Assembly (NCBI RefSeq): GCF_963666545.1
Contig: NZ_OY762899.1
Coordinates: forward strand, 1,550,001 to 1,614,000
DNA from: an uncultured Bacteroides sp.
GTDB lineage: Bacteria; Bacteroidota; Bacteroidia; Bacteroidales; Bacteroidaceae
Length of the DNA: 64,000 nt
Direction: 5' to 3'
How positions within the stretch are numbered: position 1 is the first letter of the stretch; each line of letters begins with the position of its first letter. Position numbers and translations under genes: made by a program. This document shows positions 10,306-19,344 of this stretch, one piece after another. Under the pieces are notes generated by a model, which saw only the letters and a list, made by a program, of their open reading frames with translations, ran no database searches and was not told the DNA's origin.

Positions 10306-11631
10306 CTATTCGCTCAGCAGTTTAACAGCATCAACATATTGTGCAATGCCCTTAGCCACCGTCTTCGCTTCTTTCATTGCAAGGACAACGGTTTGTGGAG
10401 TATGCACCACATCACCACCGGCAAATACTCCTTTACGAGTCGTCATGCCATACGGCAACTCTTTTGTAATCACATAACCGTTTTCGTTGACTTCGATACC
10501 TAAAGAAGTAGAAACGATTCTGTTAGCAGGTTTTGAGCCAACAGCTATCAGTACACGATTCATCGGAATTAACTTCTCACCATCAGGATCCGATACTCGA
10601 ATAGCCTTCAAGGTATTGTTTTCTCCAACAAATTCCAACGTATTTGTTTCCCATAGGAAGTTCACTCCTTCTTCTACAGCCTCGTTGTATTCTGTCTGCA
10701 AAGCAGGCATTTCCTCTATCGTCCGATGATAAATCACATTCACCTTTTTCGCCCCCATTCGAATTGCAGTACGTGCCGTATCCATCGCTACGTTTCCGGC
10801 ACCAATCACTGCCACATCTTCTCCTTCTATCAAAGGCACGGCAGCACGATTAATTCCACCGCTATTATACAAGCTAACCATGCGAAGGAAATAAGAAGAC
10901 TGCAGTACCCGATATAAATTAACTCCCGGAACAGTTAATGTTTTGGGTACAGACGTGCCTGATCCTATAAAGACCGCATCAAAGTCCCGCTCCAACATGG
11001 CATCTACTGTTATCTGATCTCCAACCCGACAATCATTAATAAAAGTCACACCCAGAGCTTCTATCTTTTTGACCTCACGGCGCACTATTTCTTTCGGCAA
11101 GCGATATTCCGGAATCCCGTACATTAAGACTCCTCCCGGTTCCTTTTGCCATTCAAACACCACCACATTAAATCCTTGGCGAGCCAAATCACCGGCAACA
11201 GTCAACCCTGCAGGTCCCGAACCGATTACAGCCACCTTGCCCCTATTCTTTGGTGCCAGCTTCTCCTTAATCAAAAGCATGTTGCTGTCAAAATCAGCAA
11301 TAAACCGTTCCAACTTACCCACATTCACAGGATTTCCCTTCTTATTCAGGATACAATGCCCTTGACATTGTTTTTCATGTGGGCATACCCTACCGCATAT
11401 TGCAGGCAAATTACTTTTCTCATTGATAATCTGCATTGCAGCGCCAATATTCCCCATGGACAACTGATTAATAAATCCGGGTATATTATGCCCTATAGGG
11501 CAGCCCGGCATACACAAAGGATTCTTACAGTTAAGACATCTTTTAGCTTCATTAATCGCTTCCTTTGTGGTATAACCGATATTTACCTCTTGAAACGGAG
11601 AGGCTTTTGTTTCATTTAATTCATTATACAT
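10306..11631 (-). CDS. GltD-like NAD(P)-dependent flavoprotein (glutamate synthase small-subunit family)
   Basis: 441 residues. The N-terminal Fer4_20-type domain has two cysteine clusters (CLNCKNPLCMPGC and CGRVCPHEKQCQGHC) for iron-sulfur centres. An FAD-binding GSGPAGLTVAGDLARQG motif follows, then an NAD(P)-binding VIGAGNVAMDTARTAIRMGA and a C-terminal FAD contact GVFAGGDVV. The family includes the small subunit of glutamate synthase, NfnB/SudB-type electron-bifurcating transhydrogenases and homotetrameric archaeal GltA. No large glutamate synthase subunit or NfnA/SudA partner flanks it, so the electron acceptor is unknown. It is monocistronic and convergent with lpxA. Confidence 0.85.
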   Translation of the reverse strand: MYNELNETKASPFQEVNIGYTTKEAINEAKRCLNCKNPLCMPGCPIGHNIPGFINQLSMGNIGAAMQIINEKSNLPAICGRVCPHEKQCQGHCILNKKGNPVNVGKLERFIADFDSNMLLIKEKLAPKNRGKVAVIGSGPAGLTVAGDLARQGFNVVVFEWQKEPGGVLMYGIPEYRLPKEIVRREVKKIEALGVTFINDCRVGDQITVDAMLERDFDAVFIGSGTSVPKTLTVPGVNLYRVLQSSYFLRMVSLYNSGGINRAAVPLIEGEDVAVIGAGNVAMDTARTAIRMGAKKVNVIYHRTIEEMPALQTEYNEAVEEGVNFLWETNTLEFVGENNTLKAIRVSDPDGEKLIPMNRVLIAVGSKPANRIVSTSLGIEVNENGYVITKELPYGMTTRKGVFAGGDVVHTPQTVVLAMKEAKTVAKGIAQYVDAVKLLSE

Positions 11632-11656
11632 ACTCCATTTTGCTATGTTGAGATTG

Positions 11657-11664
11657 CAAATATA
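11657..11664 (-). promoter_or_regulatory. -7 box for the GltD-like gene
   Basis: TATATTTG on the minus strand, 25 bp upstream of the ATG at 11631. No -33 TTTG is visible at the usual distance. The rest of 11665-11830 is AT-rich without a recognised element. Confidence 0.45.
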
Positions 11665-11830
11665 CGATATTATGGCTTACGAAGGTGAATATTTGCGTTT
11701 TTTATGTTATAACGAAATGAAATATGTAATCAGAACAAAAAGATGAATAGTGCCGTAAGAACAAAATAGCTAGTTATTATTAGCGACAAAAAGTATAAAA
11801 TTAATTATTTTTTCAATCTAAAGTTTAGCA

Positions 11831-14584
11831 TCATTCTATCAACAATTTTAGTACGCTCCCCTTGGCATCAGATATCGCAACACGAGCTACAATTACTTTT
11901 TCATCATCAGGGAATAGCGTGACAAAATTATCACTCCAAAAGACCGGATTGGCCTCTTGACCTTGTTCATCAATCAAAGCCAAATGATTAAAAAGAGATA
12001 ATTCCCTTGATTCATTTTTTAAATGAATAGTAAAGACATACTCCCCTTCTTCTTTAGTAATCTTAAGTGTTCTCTTTAGTGTCGATTTCTTTAAAGTAGT
12101 AAGCCGCGAGAAATCCGCATGTTGGGAATAGAACCAATACAGATTATCAGAGAGTAGATTATTATTCGAATCCCTCAGTTCCAATCTCACAAAATAATTA
12201 TAAGAATATTTTCCGTTCTGTGGGATAGTCACCAATTCTTTATAACAATCTGCACCTATTGAAAGCTTAGCGATATACCTCCAACGTTCTTTTAAATCTA
12301 GATCTATCACCTTCGCAGTCACTGTAACATCTTTCAAGGGCTGATATGACGCATTAATTAAAGATATTGTGAAGTCATTGGAATTCAATTGAATATGTAT
12401 CGGCTCCATTGCTTTTTTAGCAAAATAATAAGAAGCATTAGTGTTCAGATACCAATCGTATATTTGCCAACATACATCCGGCCAGCATGAGTTAATTTTC
12501 CAAATCATCACCCCAGAAGTTATATCCCACATTCGATGATTAGCAGCCTCAAACATGGCTCTGTAACCATCAGCATTTAAGTATTGAGCATCATCCGCAT
12601 ATTCTTTAGCATTTTTAGGATCACCAAATAAAGTCCGGATAGTATTGTCATAAGAGCGGTAACAATAATTGTTTATATCCCAAGCTCCATGCTCGGCCCA
12701 GATACTATCGAGTGGAAATATCGGACCCCTAACACCCGCCGTATTACCAATAGTAGGAATAAACTTTTTTAAGCTACTATACATCGGCATGGATGGCATA
12801 CCTAATTCATTACGAAACATTTGTAAATAAACCTCACGAACTTTATTAAAAAAATAAGGAGAAGGCTCCCATGTATAATCAGGAGCTCCATCGTCAGTTG
12901 TGCCAGTCGGCATATCTTCCAGTAAATAGGGAGTCAAAGCCTTTACATCCCAACTAACGCTAGTTGTAGGAATATATGGGCGAGTATTATCAAGACTCGC
13001 TACTTTCGATTTTGTCAACCGATACAATTGTTCATCTGGTATTACCTCATTAACACCAAACCATGAAATAATGGAGGGGTGATTCCGATAACGAAGGACA
13101 ATATCTTCCACTCCAGCAATGGCTAAGTTATGATCCAATGGATAATGTTCTGTTTCAGTATCGGGATACATGCGCCAACATTGGTAGAATACGTGCCACC
13201 ACATCAAACCATATTTATCGCAACATTCCAGCCAAGTATCCGGAGGTGATGGCATATCTTCGCTACCAATTAAATTAATATTTGCTTCTCCCATCAAACG
13301 TGTCTGATCATAAATACGCTTTTCAGAATCATCCAATAAAACATCTGGCTGAATCCATCCACCTTTACAAAAAACCCTCTTCCCATTTATATAATAAACC
13401 AAGCCAGCCTCATCATCTATCCAGTTCAGCTCTTTCTTTATCTCCCGGATACCAAAATCAAATTCTTTTTGGTCAGAAACTTGTCTACCTTGTTGAAAGG
13501 CCAACTTAATGTGATGCAAATAGTGCTCCCCATATCCATTCGGATACCAAAGATAAGGATTATCAATTAGTAGAGAGGAAAACTCCTTCGAGCATAATTC
13601 GATCATTTTTTTCTCACCAGCATTCAATGCGATCTCTTTCGTGATTTTAATAGGCTTCAAATAACCCTTCATATGTTTAGTATAAGAAGGGAACTTTACT
13701 TCATTGACAAGCTTAATCCATGCAACAATCTGACCCTTCACTAACTTATCTGACGTATTCTTAAGTTCCAACTTTATGTTTAGATCTGCTAAAGATGTAT
13801 CTTGCCTCGGCAACGTCGTTGTGATAAAAGGATTTTCAACGACCACTGCCCCAGTAGCTTCCAATGTTACCTTCTGATAAATACCCATATTTCGATCGCG
13901 TACCACAGGTGCACAATCCCAACCACCAGACATTTTCAACGTTTCATCCTTAAAGATATCCTGCGCATGCCCGCGGACAGACCCAAAAACGTTTAGTTGT
14001 GTTCCCGGATCAGGTGTTCCCGGATGGTCTACTTGATATATTTTAACTGCAAAACAGTTGTTTGCGCCAACCTTTACATATTCGGTTACATCCAATTTAA
14101 ACCGACGAAACATTCCATAAATATGATTCTTATCAGCAACTAAATGTCCGTTTACCCATATATCCGCTCTATAATTGATACCGTATAAAGTTAACCAAAC
14201 TTTCTTTCCTTTATAAAATTCAGGTAAAATCTGTTCCGTACGATACCAATAAGGGTCTCGCCAAGGATTCCTATTATTCTTCAAATAATTATATTTAGCC
14301 AAGCCCATCTTAGCATTAAATTCATCGGACACATCTGGAATCAAATAATTATTCAACCCAATACGTGGATCCGGATAAACTTTATCTTTTACTAAAGCAT
14401 TCAGAACAGTAGTAGGTACTGTGGCTTCAAACCATCCCGCAGTGGGAAAAAGCAATTGGCTCACTACCGCATCAGGTTTGTCTACTTCATATGAATTTTT
14501 AATCTTCCATCTTTCCAGTTCAATTGTTTGAGCACTTAAACATAAGATATTGAAGAATAATATGATAAATGATATGTTTCTCAT
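11831..14584 (-). CDS. Glycoside hydrolase family 2 (beta-mannosidase/exo-beta-glucosaminidase-like)
   Basis: 917 residues with a signal peptide (cleavage near LSAQT). It has an N-terminal GH2 sugar-binding jelly roll (DIWVNGHLVADKNHIYGMFR), an immunoglobulin-like domain, a TIM barrel and extra C-terminal Ig-like domains. The acid/base Glu513 is in WFGVNEV and the nucleophile candidate Glu593 in RNELGMPS. The architecture fits the CsxA/mannosyl-glycoprotein endo-beta-mannosidase branch rather than beta-galactosidase, so a beta-mannoside, glucosaminide or related linkage is expected; this is inference. It is the last gene of the large catabolic locus, 225 bp beyond GH27, a gap in which I see no promoter or terminator. 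Confidence 0.88.
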   Translation of the reverse strand: MRNISFIILFFNILCLSAQTIELERWKIKNSYEVDKPDAVVSQLLFPTAGWFEATVPTTVLNALVKDKVYPDPRIGLNNYLIPDVSDEFNAKMGLAKYNYLKNNRNPWRDPYWYRTEQILPEFYKGKKVWLTLYGINYRADIWVNGHLVADKNHIYGMFRRFKLDVTEYVKVGANNCFAVKIYQVDHPGTPDPGTQLNVFGSVRGHAQDIFKDETLKMSGGWDCAPVVRDRNMGIYQKVTLEATGAVVVENPFITTTLPRQDTSLADLNIKLELKNTSDKLVKGQIVAWIKLVNEVKFPSYTKHMKGYLKPIKITKEIALNAGEKKMIELCSKEFSSLLIDNPYLWYPNGYGEHYLHHIKLAFQQGRQVSDQKEFDFGIREIKKELNWIDDEAGLVYYINGKRVFCKGGWIQPDVLLDDSEKRIYDQTRLMGEANINLIGSEDMPSPPDTWLECCDKYGLMWWHVFYQCWRMYPDTETEHYPLDHNLAIAGVEDIVLRYRNHPSIISWFGVNEVIPDEQLYRLTKSKVASLDNTRPYIPTTSVSWDVKALTPYLLEDMPTGTTDDGAPDYTWEPSPYFFNKVREVYLQMFRNELGMPSMPMYSSLKKFIPTIGNTAGVRGPIFPLDSIWAEHGAWDINNYCYRSYDNTIRTLFGDPKNAKEYADDAQYLNADGYRAMFEAANHRMWDITSGVMIWKINSCWPDVCWQIYDWYLNTNASYYFAKKAMEPIHIQLNSNDFTISLINASYQPLKDVTVTAKVIDLDLKERWRYIAKLSIGADCYKELVTIPQNGKYSYNYFVRLELRDSNNNLLSDNLYWFYSQHADFSRLTTLKKSTLKRTLKITKEEGEYVFTIHLKNESRELSLFNHLALIDEQGQEANPVFWSDNFVTLFPDDEKVIVARVAISDAKGSVLKLLIE

Positions 14585-14809
14585 AATATTTATTACTTAA
14601 AATAAAGGTAGCAGTGTCTATCACTCCAGTAACACACACTGCATAACTGTGGGTTCCGATTGAGAAATACATATCAAAGCATCAAGTTGCCTCTATTTCT
14701 ATTAAAATTATTCATCGCATCTAAGTTATTAATTAATGAAGTGAGAAGCAAATAACACACTTTTTAAATAGTGGGTACATTACCCAATGACATTAAGATA
14801 ACGCCCATC

Positions 14810-16009
14810 TCAATTTCTCCTTTTAGGAATTAGCTTCAGCAAAAGAACTCCATGGATCGGAATTTCCTGTTTAAGATTATCTTTAGAAGTTCCTATATAT
14901 TTACCTTTCCAAAGATCACGAACATCATATTCCAATTCCCAAAAACGAATATCAGCAAAACTATAATTTTCTTTTTCAAATTTATAGCTCAACTTCCAAG
15001 GTTGTTCACTTCTATTAAAAAAGCAAACGGCAGCTTCACCATTTTTAAGCTGTTTTACCCACACTTCATGTTCTCCTATTTTCATGTAACGCCGTCCTTG
15101 CATCCCTAATTCATCTTGGTCCACCGCAAGAACATCTTTATTTGTTAAAATACTCAATGTTTCTTTATCCATGCTTCGCAAATCATTTCCAGCCAATAGA
15201 GGAGCAGCCAGCATGCACCACATCGTAAAATGCGAGCGATTTTCATCCATAGTTAGTACTCCATTACCGACCTGCAACATATCGGGATCATTCCAATGTC
15301 CTGGCCCCGCATAAGGATATAAATCTGCATTTTGGTCAATAATTTCAACAACACCAGATCCTCCCCCGTACATAGTTCCTTTAAAAGCATTAATGATATC
15401 TCCTGTGGTTCTCCACAAATGACCGATCCCTTTTGCCCATTTCCATGGTTGGCTATTGCCCCATTCACAGATGGAGAAAACAATAGAGCGTCCAGAGGCT
15501 TTCAATGCATCACTCATCGTACGATAGGCTCCTTGTGGAGTCTGAGCCTCTTCATAACACCAGTCATATTTCAAATAATCCACACCCCATTGGGCATAGG
15601 TGCGGGCATCCTGATATTGATAGCCACGACTTCCAGGGCGTCCGGCACAAGTTAATGAACCGGCGCAAGAATATATACCAAATTTCAGCCCTTTGGAATG
15701 TATATAATCAGCTAACGCTTTTATGCCAGAAGGGAAACGCAGTGAGTCAACAAGTATATTCCCATTTCTATCTCTCCCTACCTGCCAACAATCATCAACA
15801 TTTACATATTTATATCCGGCATCTTTCATTCCGCTAGAAACAATCAAATCTGCCACATTTTTTATCTGCTGTTCGTTAATATCACAGCTAAAACAATTCC
15901 AACTATTCCAACCCATAGGAGGAGTCAATGCTAATGTATCAGGACTATCCGCATTTACATACAAACATGCCCATAGTATAGTAAAAGATAATAATAATTT
16001 ATTTTTCAT
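14810..16009 (-). CDS. Alpha-galactosidase, GH27
   Basis: 399 residues with a signal peptide (CLYVNADS). The GH27 barrel opens with LTPPMGWNSWNCF and VNVDDCWQ. The nucleophile is Asp149 in YLKYDWC and the acid/base Asp204 in LWRTTGDI; the substrate-binding WNDPDML motif is present. A C-terminal beta-sandwich follows. Retaining GH27 enzymes remove terminal alpha-galactose (or alpha-GalNAc / beta-L-arabinopyranose in subfamilies) in the periplasm or at the surface. It starts 6 bp after the stop of a larger GH27, so the two are a tandem pair that diverged after duplication or recruit different substrates. Confidence 0.93.
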   Translation of the reverse strand: MKNKLLLSFTILWACLYVNADSPDTLALTPPMGWNSWNCFSCDINEQQIKNVADLIVSSGMKDAGYKYVNVDDCWQVGRDRNGNILVDSLRFPSGIKALADYIHSKGLKFGIYSCAGSLTCAGRPGSRGYQYQDARTYAQWGVDYLKYDWCYEEAQTPQGAYRTMSDALKASGRSIVFSICEWGNSQPWKWAKGIGHLWRTTGDIINAFKGTMYGGGSGVVEIIDQNADLYPYAGPGHWNDPDMLQVGNGVLTMDENRSHFTMWCMLAAPLLAGNDLRSMDKETLSILTNKDVLAVDQDELGMQGRRYMKIGEHEVWVKQLKNGEAAVCFFNRSEQPWKLSYKFEKENYSFADIRFWELEYDVRDLWKGKYIGTSKDNLKQEIPIHGVLLLKLIPKRRN

Positions 16010-16015
16010 ACGTTT

Positions 16016-18010
16016 TTATTTTACAGGCGTTACCTTCACGAGAGTCACGCCATGATAAGGTACTTTGGTTTGGAAATAGCCATTAAATAGGCCCAGATCC
16101 TTTTGCCTCCATAAATCGCGAACTACAGCTTTTCCAGTAATGCCCAGTTTTTTAAAATTAAGTCTGAAATCATAATTTTTCATCTGTATAGCTTCCGCCT
16201 TATCCTGATCCCACAAGATAAAGTAGGGATTCATTTGGAAAAAACCGACAGCATAAGAACCATCTGATAATTTTTTTGACCAAATCTGCCCATTTTCCAC
16301 TATAATTTTAGACGCAGGAGCTACTAATGAATCTTGATTAACAGCAATAACTTCATTATTAGTCAATAGATTGAGTGTAAAGTCATCCATATTGCCCATA
16401 TCACAGCCAATTAACATCGGAGCAGACAAAAGACACCACAAAGAAATATGAGAATATTGTTCATCAGGTGTAAGATAAGAATCGTGCACTTTTGCTCCCC
16501 ATCCCTTCCCTAACTTACCAACAACCAACATATCAGGATCATTATACTTACCAGGAGCAGTTGCTCCAGCACAAACATCTTGAAAGCACCCAATAGCTGT
16601 TACAACATTCCACTCATCCGTAATATCACGTGTTGTCCGCCACAAATTGCCCCCAGATTCATCAGCCCATTTCCAGACATTAGGAGCGCCATAACCCACA
16701 CAATAAACAATATCGCGATCGACTTTATCCAAAGCTTTACGCATCACGATATAAGGTTCTTGAATTGTTTTCTCTTTAGCATCTTTCTGAATTTCCAAAT
16801 AACCACAATGATCATACTTAAGATAATCCACCCCCCATTTACTCCAAGTTCTAGCATCTATTTCCTCATGTCGATAACTACCCACATGATTTCCACAAGT
16901 TTTTATACCCGGAGAAGAGTATATTCCGAACTTTAATCCTAAAGAATGAATATATTCTGTCAATGTTTTAAAATCAGGGAACTTGTCGTTAGAAAGTATT
17001 TCACCGTTCTCTGTGCGTTCAGGAGCTTCCCATCCGTCATCAACATTAATATAAGTCCATCCGTAATCATGCAACTTCTCCTTCATCATGCGAGCAGCAT
17101 CACGCACTAGCGCATCATTGACGGAAAGCCCCCAACAATTCCAACTATTCCAACCCATCGGTGGAGTCAAGGCTATCTCATCACCTATCTTCAATAGAAC
17201 TTCTTTCTGATCAGTACCTTTTTCGCTAGTAGCCTTTAGCCTTACTCTGAAATTACCTCTGATCTCTGTTTTTCCAGTAATAAAACCAGTAGTAGTATCT
17301 ATTTTCAATCCATCGGGCAGTCCATTAGCTTCAAAAGTCATCGGTCGTTTACCTGTAGCCATAACATTCCACAAGAATGGATTACCAGGACGAGCACCAT
17401 ATACCAAAGAATTATTGATTCGTGGAGCCTCCGGAGCCTCAGGTGTCATAATATACCTTTCTTTATCAATAGGTTTAGGCCAAGCTGGCATCGGCTTTAC
17501 GTCACCATGCGTAACAATTTTCACATCTAACCAATCCGCATGATCGTACATGATACCGTCACCAGCCTCTTCCACTAATAGTAATAACTTCTCAACACCA
17601 GACAACTTGACATTAAATTCTTTCACGGGATCACCTTTCTTCATCACTCCACTTGCCCAAAGTTCTTTACGGTCGCCTACAATTTTAAACTGAAGCTTTC
17701 CAGCATAAATATTATTATCATCTGCCCCAGCTAAACCAGATATGGAAACCGCTTTTCCTTTTAATTCAAACAGCATACGGCTAATAGAATGGGCTCCAAT
17801 TCCCCTCTTATAAACAACCCCATTCACAGTTAAAGGAGTTAATACGACTGACTGATTCATTTGAGGCGTGCCCCAATCCTGTACATAACCGGGATTTTGC
17901 CCCAGTTCATCCAACCAAAGATCTTTTTTGAGACCATTATAGCAAGATTGAAAAATACACGAAGCCATTACCCAAATAGTTAACAGCACCCCTCTTCTTG
18001 TTGTCTTCAT
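16016..18010 (-). CDS. NPCBM-containing alpha-galactosidase, GH27
   Basis: 664 residues, probably a lipoprotein (signal ending IFQSC, Cys23). Residues about 30-170 form an NPCBM-type module (LGQNPGYVQDWGTPQMNQS, YKRGIGAHS). About 185-275 is a putative Ig domain (PFLWNVMATGKRPMTF). The GH27 barrel starts at LTPPMGWNSWN near 291. The nucleophile is Asp400 in YLKYDHCG and the acid/base Asp462 in LWRTTRDI. NPCBM modules bind terminal galactose or related sugars, so this may be the surface-tethered member of the GH27 pair. It lies 170 bp downstream of the surface glycan-binding protein gene. Confidence 0.92.
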   Translation of the reverse strand: MKTTRRGVLLTIWVMASCIFQSCYNGLKKDLWLDELGQNPGYVQDWGTPQMNQSVVLTPLTVNGVVYKRGIGAHSISRMLFELKGKAVSISGLAGADDNNIYAGKLQFKIVGDRKELWASGVMKKGDPVKEFNVKLSGVEKLLLLVEEAGDGIMYDHADWLDVKIVTHGDVKPMPAWPKPIDKERYIMTPEAPEAPRINNSLVYGARPGNPFLWNVMATGKRPMTFEANGLPDGLKIDTTTGFITGKTEIRGNFRVRLKATSEKGTDQKEVLLKIGDEIALTPPMGWNSWNCWGLSVNDALVRDAARMMKEKLHDYGWTYINVDDGWEAPERTENGEILSNDKFPDFKTLTEYIHSLGLKFGIYSSPGIKTCGNHVGSYRHEEIDARTWSKWGVDYLKYDHCGYLEIQKDAKEKTIQEPYIVMRKALDKVDRDIVYCVGYGAPNVWKWADESGGNLWRTTRDITDEWNVVTAIGCFQDVCAGATAPGKYNDPDMLVVGKLGKGWGAKVHDSYLTPDEQYSHISLWCLLSAPMLIGCDMGNMDDFTLNLLTNNEVIAVNQDSLVAPASKIIVENGQIWSKKLSDGSYAVGFFQMNPYFILWDQDKAEAIQMKNYDFRLNFKKLGITGKAVVRDLWRQKDLGLFNGYFQTKVPYHGVTLVKVTPVK

Positions 18011-18180
18011 AATATAATGTGATTATATATCAATTGTACATAAACTAAGAACAATATTTGTATCATTATCCAATACTCAAAGCTTTAGTCCGATATTATA
18101 AAAAATAGAGAGACAGACATTACGATGTTATTTACATTATATCAGTAATATCTGCCTCATGAGCCATTCAGAGACTTTGA

Positions 18181-19311
18181 TTAATCACTTTTCTTGCAAA
18201 CACGAATATTGTCCAATGAAAAGTTTCGAGCAATACTTTGATCTATCTCAATACGCATATTGAATGAATGATAATAAGAGTTATCAGTATACGTACTTGA
18301 ACGATTCACAACAAACGGTAACTTTATTGTTTCCCATCGATTAAAGTTTTGGAATACAAAATCAGTAGGCCCCCATTCCATAGGAGCTGCATCCCAGAAA
18401 AGATAATTATAGAACTTAATTTTGCCGTTTACAAATTGGTTTGCTGTTCTAAATTCGCACTTAACCACATAATTCTCGGGGTTATTAAGCATATCATCGG
18501 TAAAAGGCACATCACTTTTTTCTGCAATATACCACCAGCTACTCCATGCCGATTTATCATCAATTCGTAAAAAGTTGCCACTAAACCGTTGTTTATCTTT
18601 TTGATCGGTAATCACATTTGCAGGATTATCAGACATCAGTTCATCAAAATCCATGATCATACACTCTTGGTCATAGTAACGTCCTGAACATGTGGCTTCT
18701 ACACCATATTTTAAACCTTTTACCTTTACTTTTATATTTTTATCAACATCTGTTGGAACCTTCACTGTCAAATAATTATCAGCAGATGAAATAACTTTAG
18801 AAATTTTCCCATTGAAATCAACAACTGCATTCAATGAATCAATTTCATATAGATGAAAGAAATTACCATAAATCATTATTGTATCACCTGGCTTGGTATA
18901 TTCATTGAACATACGTTCCACATAAAGATCTGGCGCTAAAGTCTTCAATGGATATTCATTACGACCTGCTTTATTACACACATAAACCTTATCCGTTTCC
19001 TTAACTGGTAATTTTACAGGAATTTTCATATAAAGTATATTATTCTCCGTGTAAACTTCATCCATATCCACAGACACATCATTCACTAAAACTGAATCAA
19101 TATTATGAATATTCAATCCCACACCATGAATGGCTATAAAATCACCCAAGGCAGCTTCTGCAATAGGAGTATTAAGATCTTTTGTTGTAGTTATAGAAGA
19201 AAGAGTGATTGAGCTCACATTCTCTTCATCGTCCGAACATGCAACCAACAGCAGTGCGAAGAAAAAGACTCCAACCAGCCATATATTCTTAAAATTAATT
19301 ATACTTCTCAT
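18181..19311 (-). CDS. Surface glycan-binding lipoprotein (SGBP-B/SusE-like)
   Basis: 376 residues. The lipobox VAC (Cys25) is followed by an acidic SDDEE stretch, a lipoprotein surface-export-type signal in Bacteroidetes. Two IPT/TIG-like Ig domains (ALGDFIAIHGVGL and KPGDTIMIYGNFF) precede a C-terminal beta-sandwich with exposed aromatics (WSSWWYIAEKS, WDAAPMEWGPTDFVF) ending in SLDNIRVCKKSD. This matches SGBPs encoded directly after susD, which hold the polysaccharide at the outer surface for SusCD. The ligand is not identifiable from sequence. It is 33 bp after susD in the same operon. Confidence 0.85.
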   Translation of the reverse strand: MRSIINFKNIWLVGVFFFALLLVACSDDEENVSSITLSSITTTKDLNTPIAEAALGDFIAIHGVGLNIHNIDSVLVNDVSVDMDEVYTENNILYMKIPVKLPVKETDKVYVCNKAGRNEYPLKTLAPDLYVERMFNEYTKPGDTIMIYGNFFHLYEIDSLNAVVDFNGKISKVISSADNYLTVKVPTDVDKNIKVKVKGLKYGVEATCSGRYYDQECMIMDFDELMSDNPANVITDQKDKQRFSGNFLRIDDKSAWSSWWYIAEKSDVPFTDDMLNNPENYVVKCEFRTANQFVNGKIKFYNYLFWDAAPMEWGPTDFVFQNFNRWETIKLPFVVNRSSTYTDNSYYHSFNMRIEIDQSIARNFSLDNIRVCKKSD

Positions 19312-19344
19312 TATTTTCTTTATTAAATCATTAACAATATAGAA

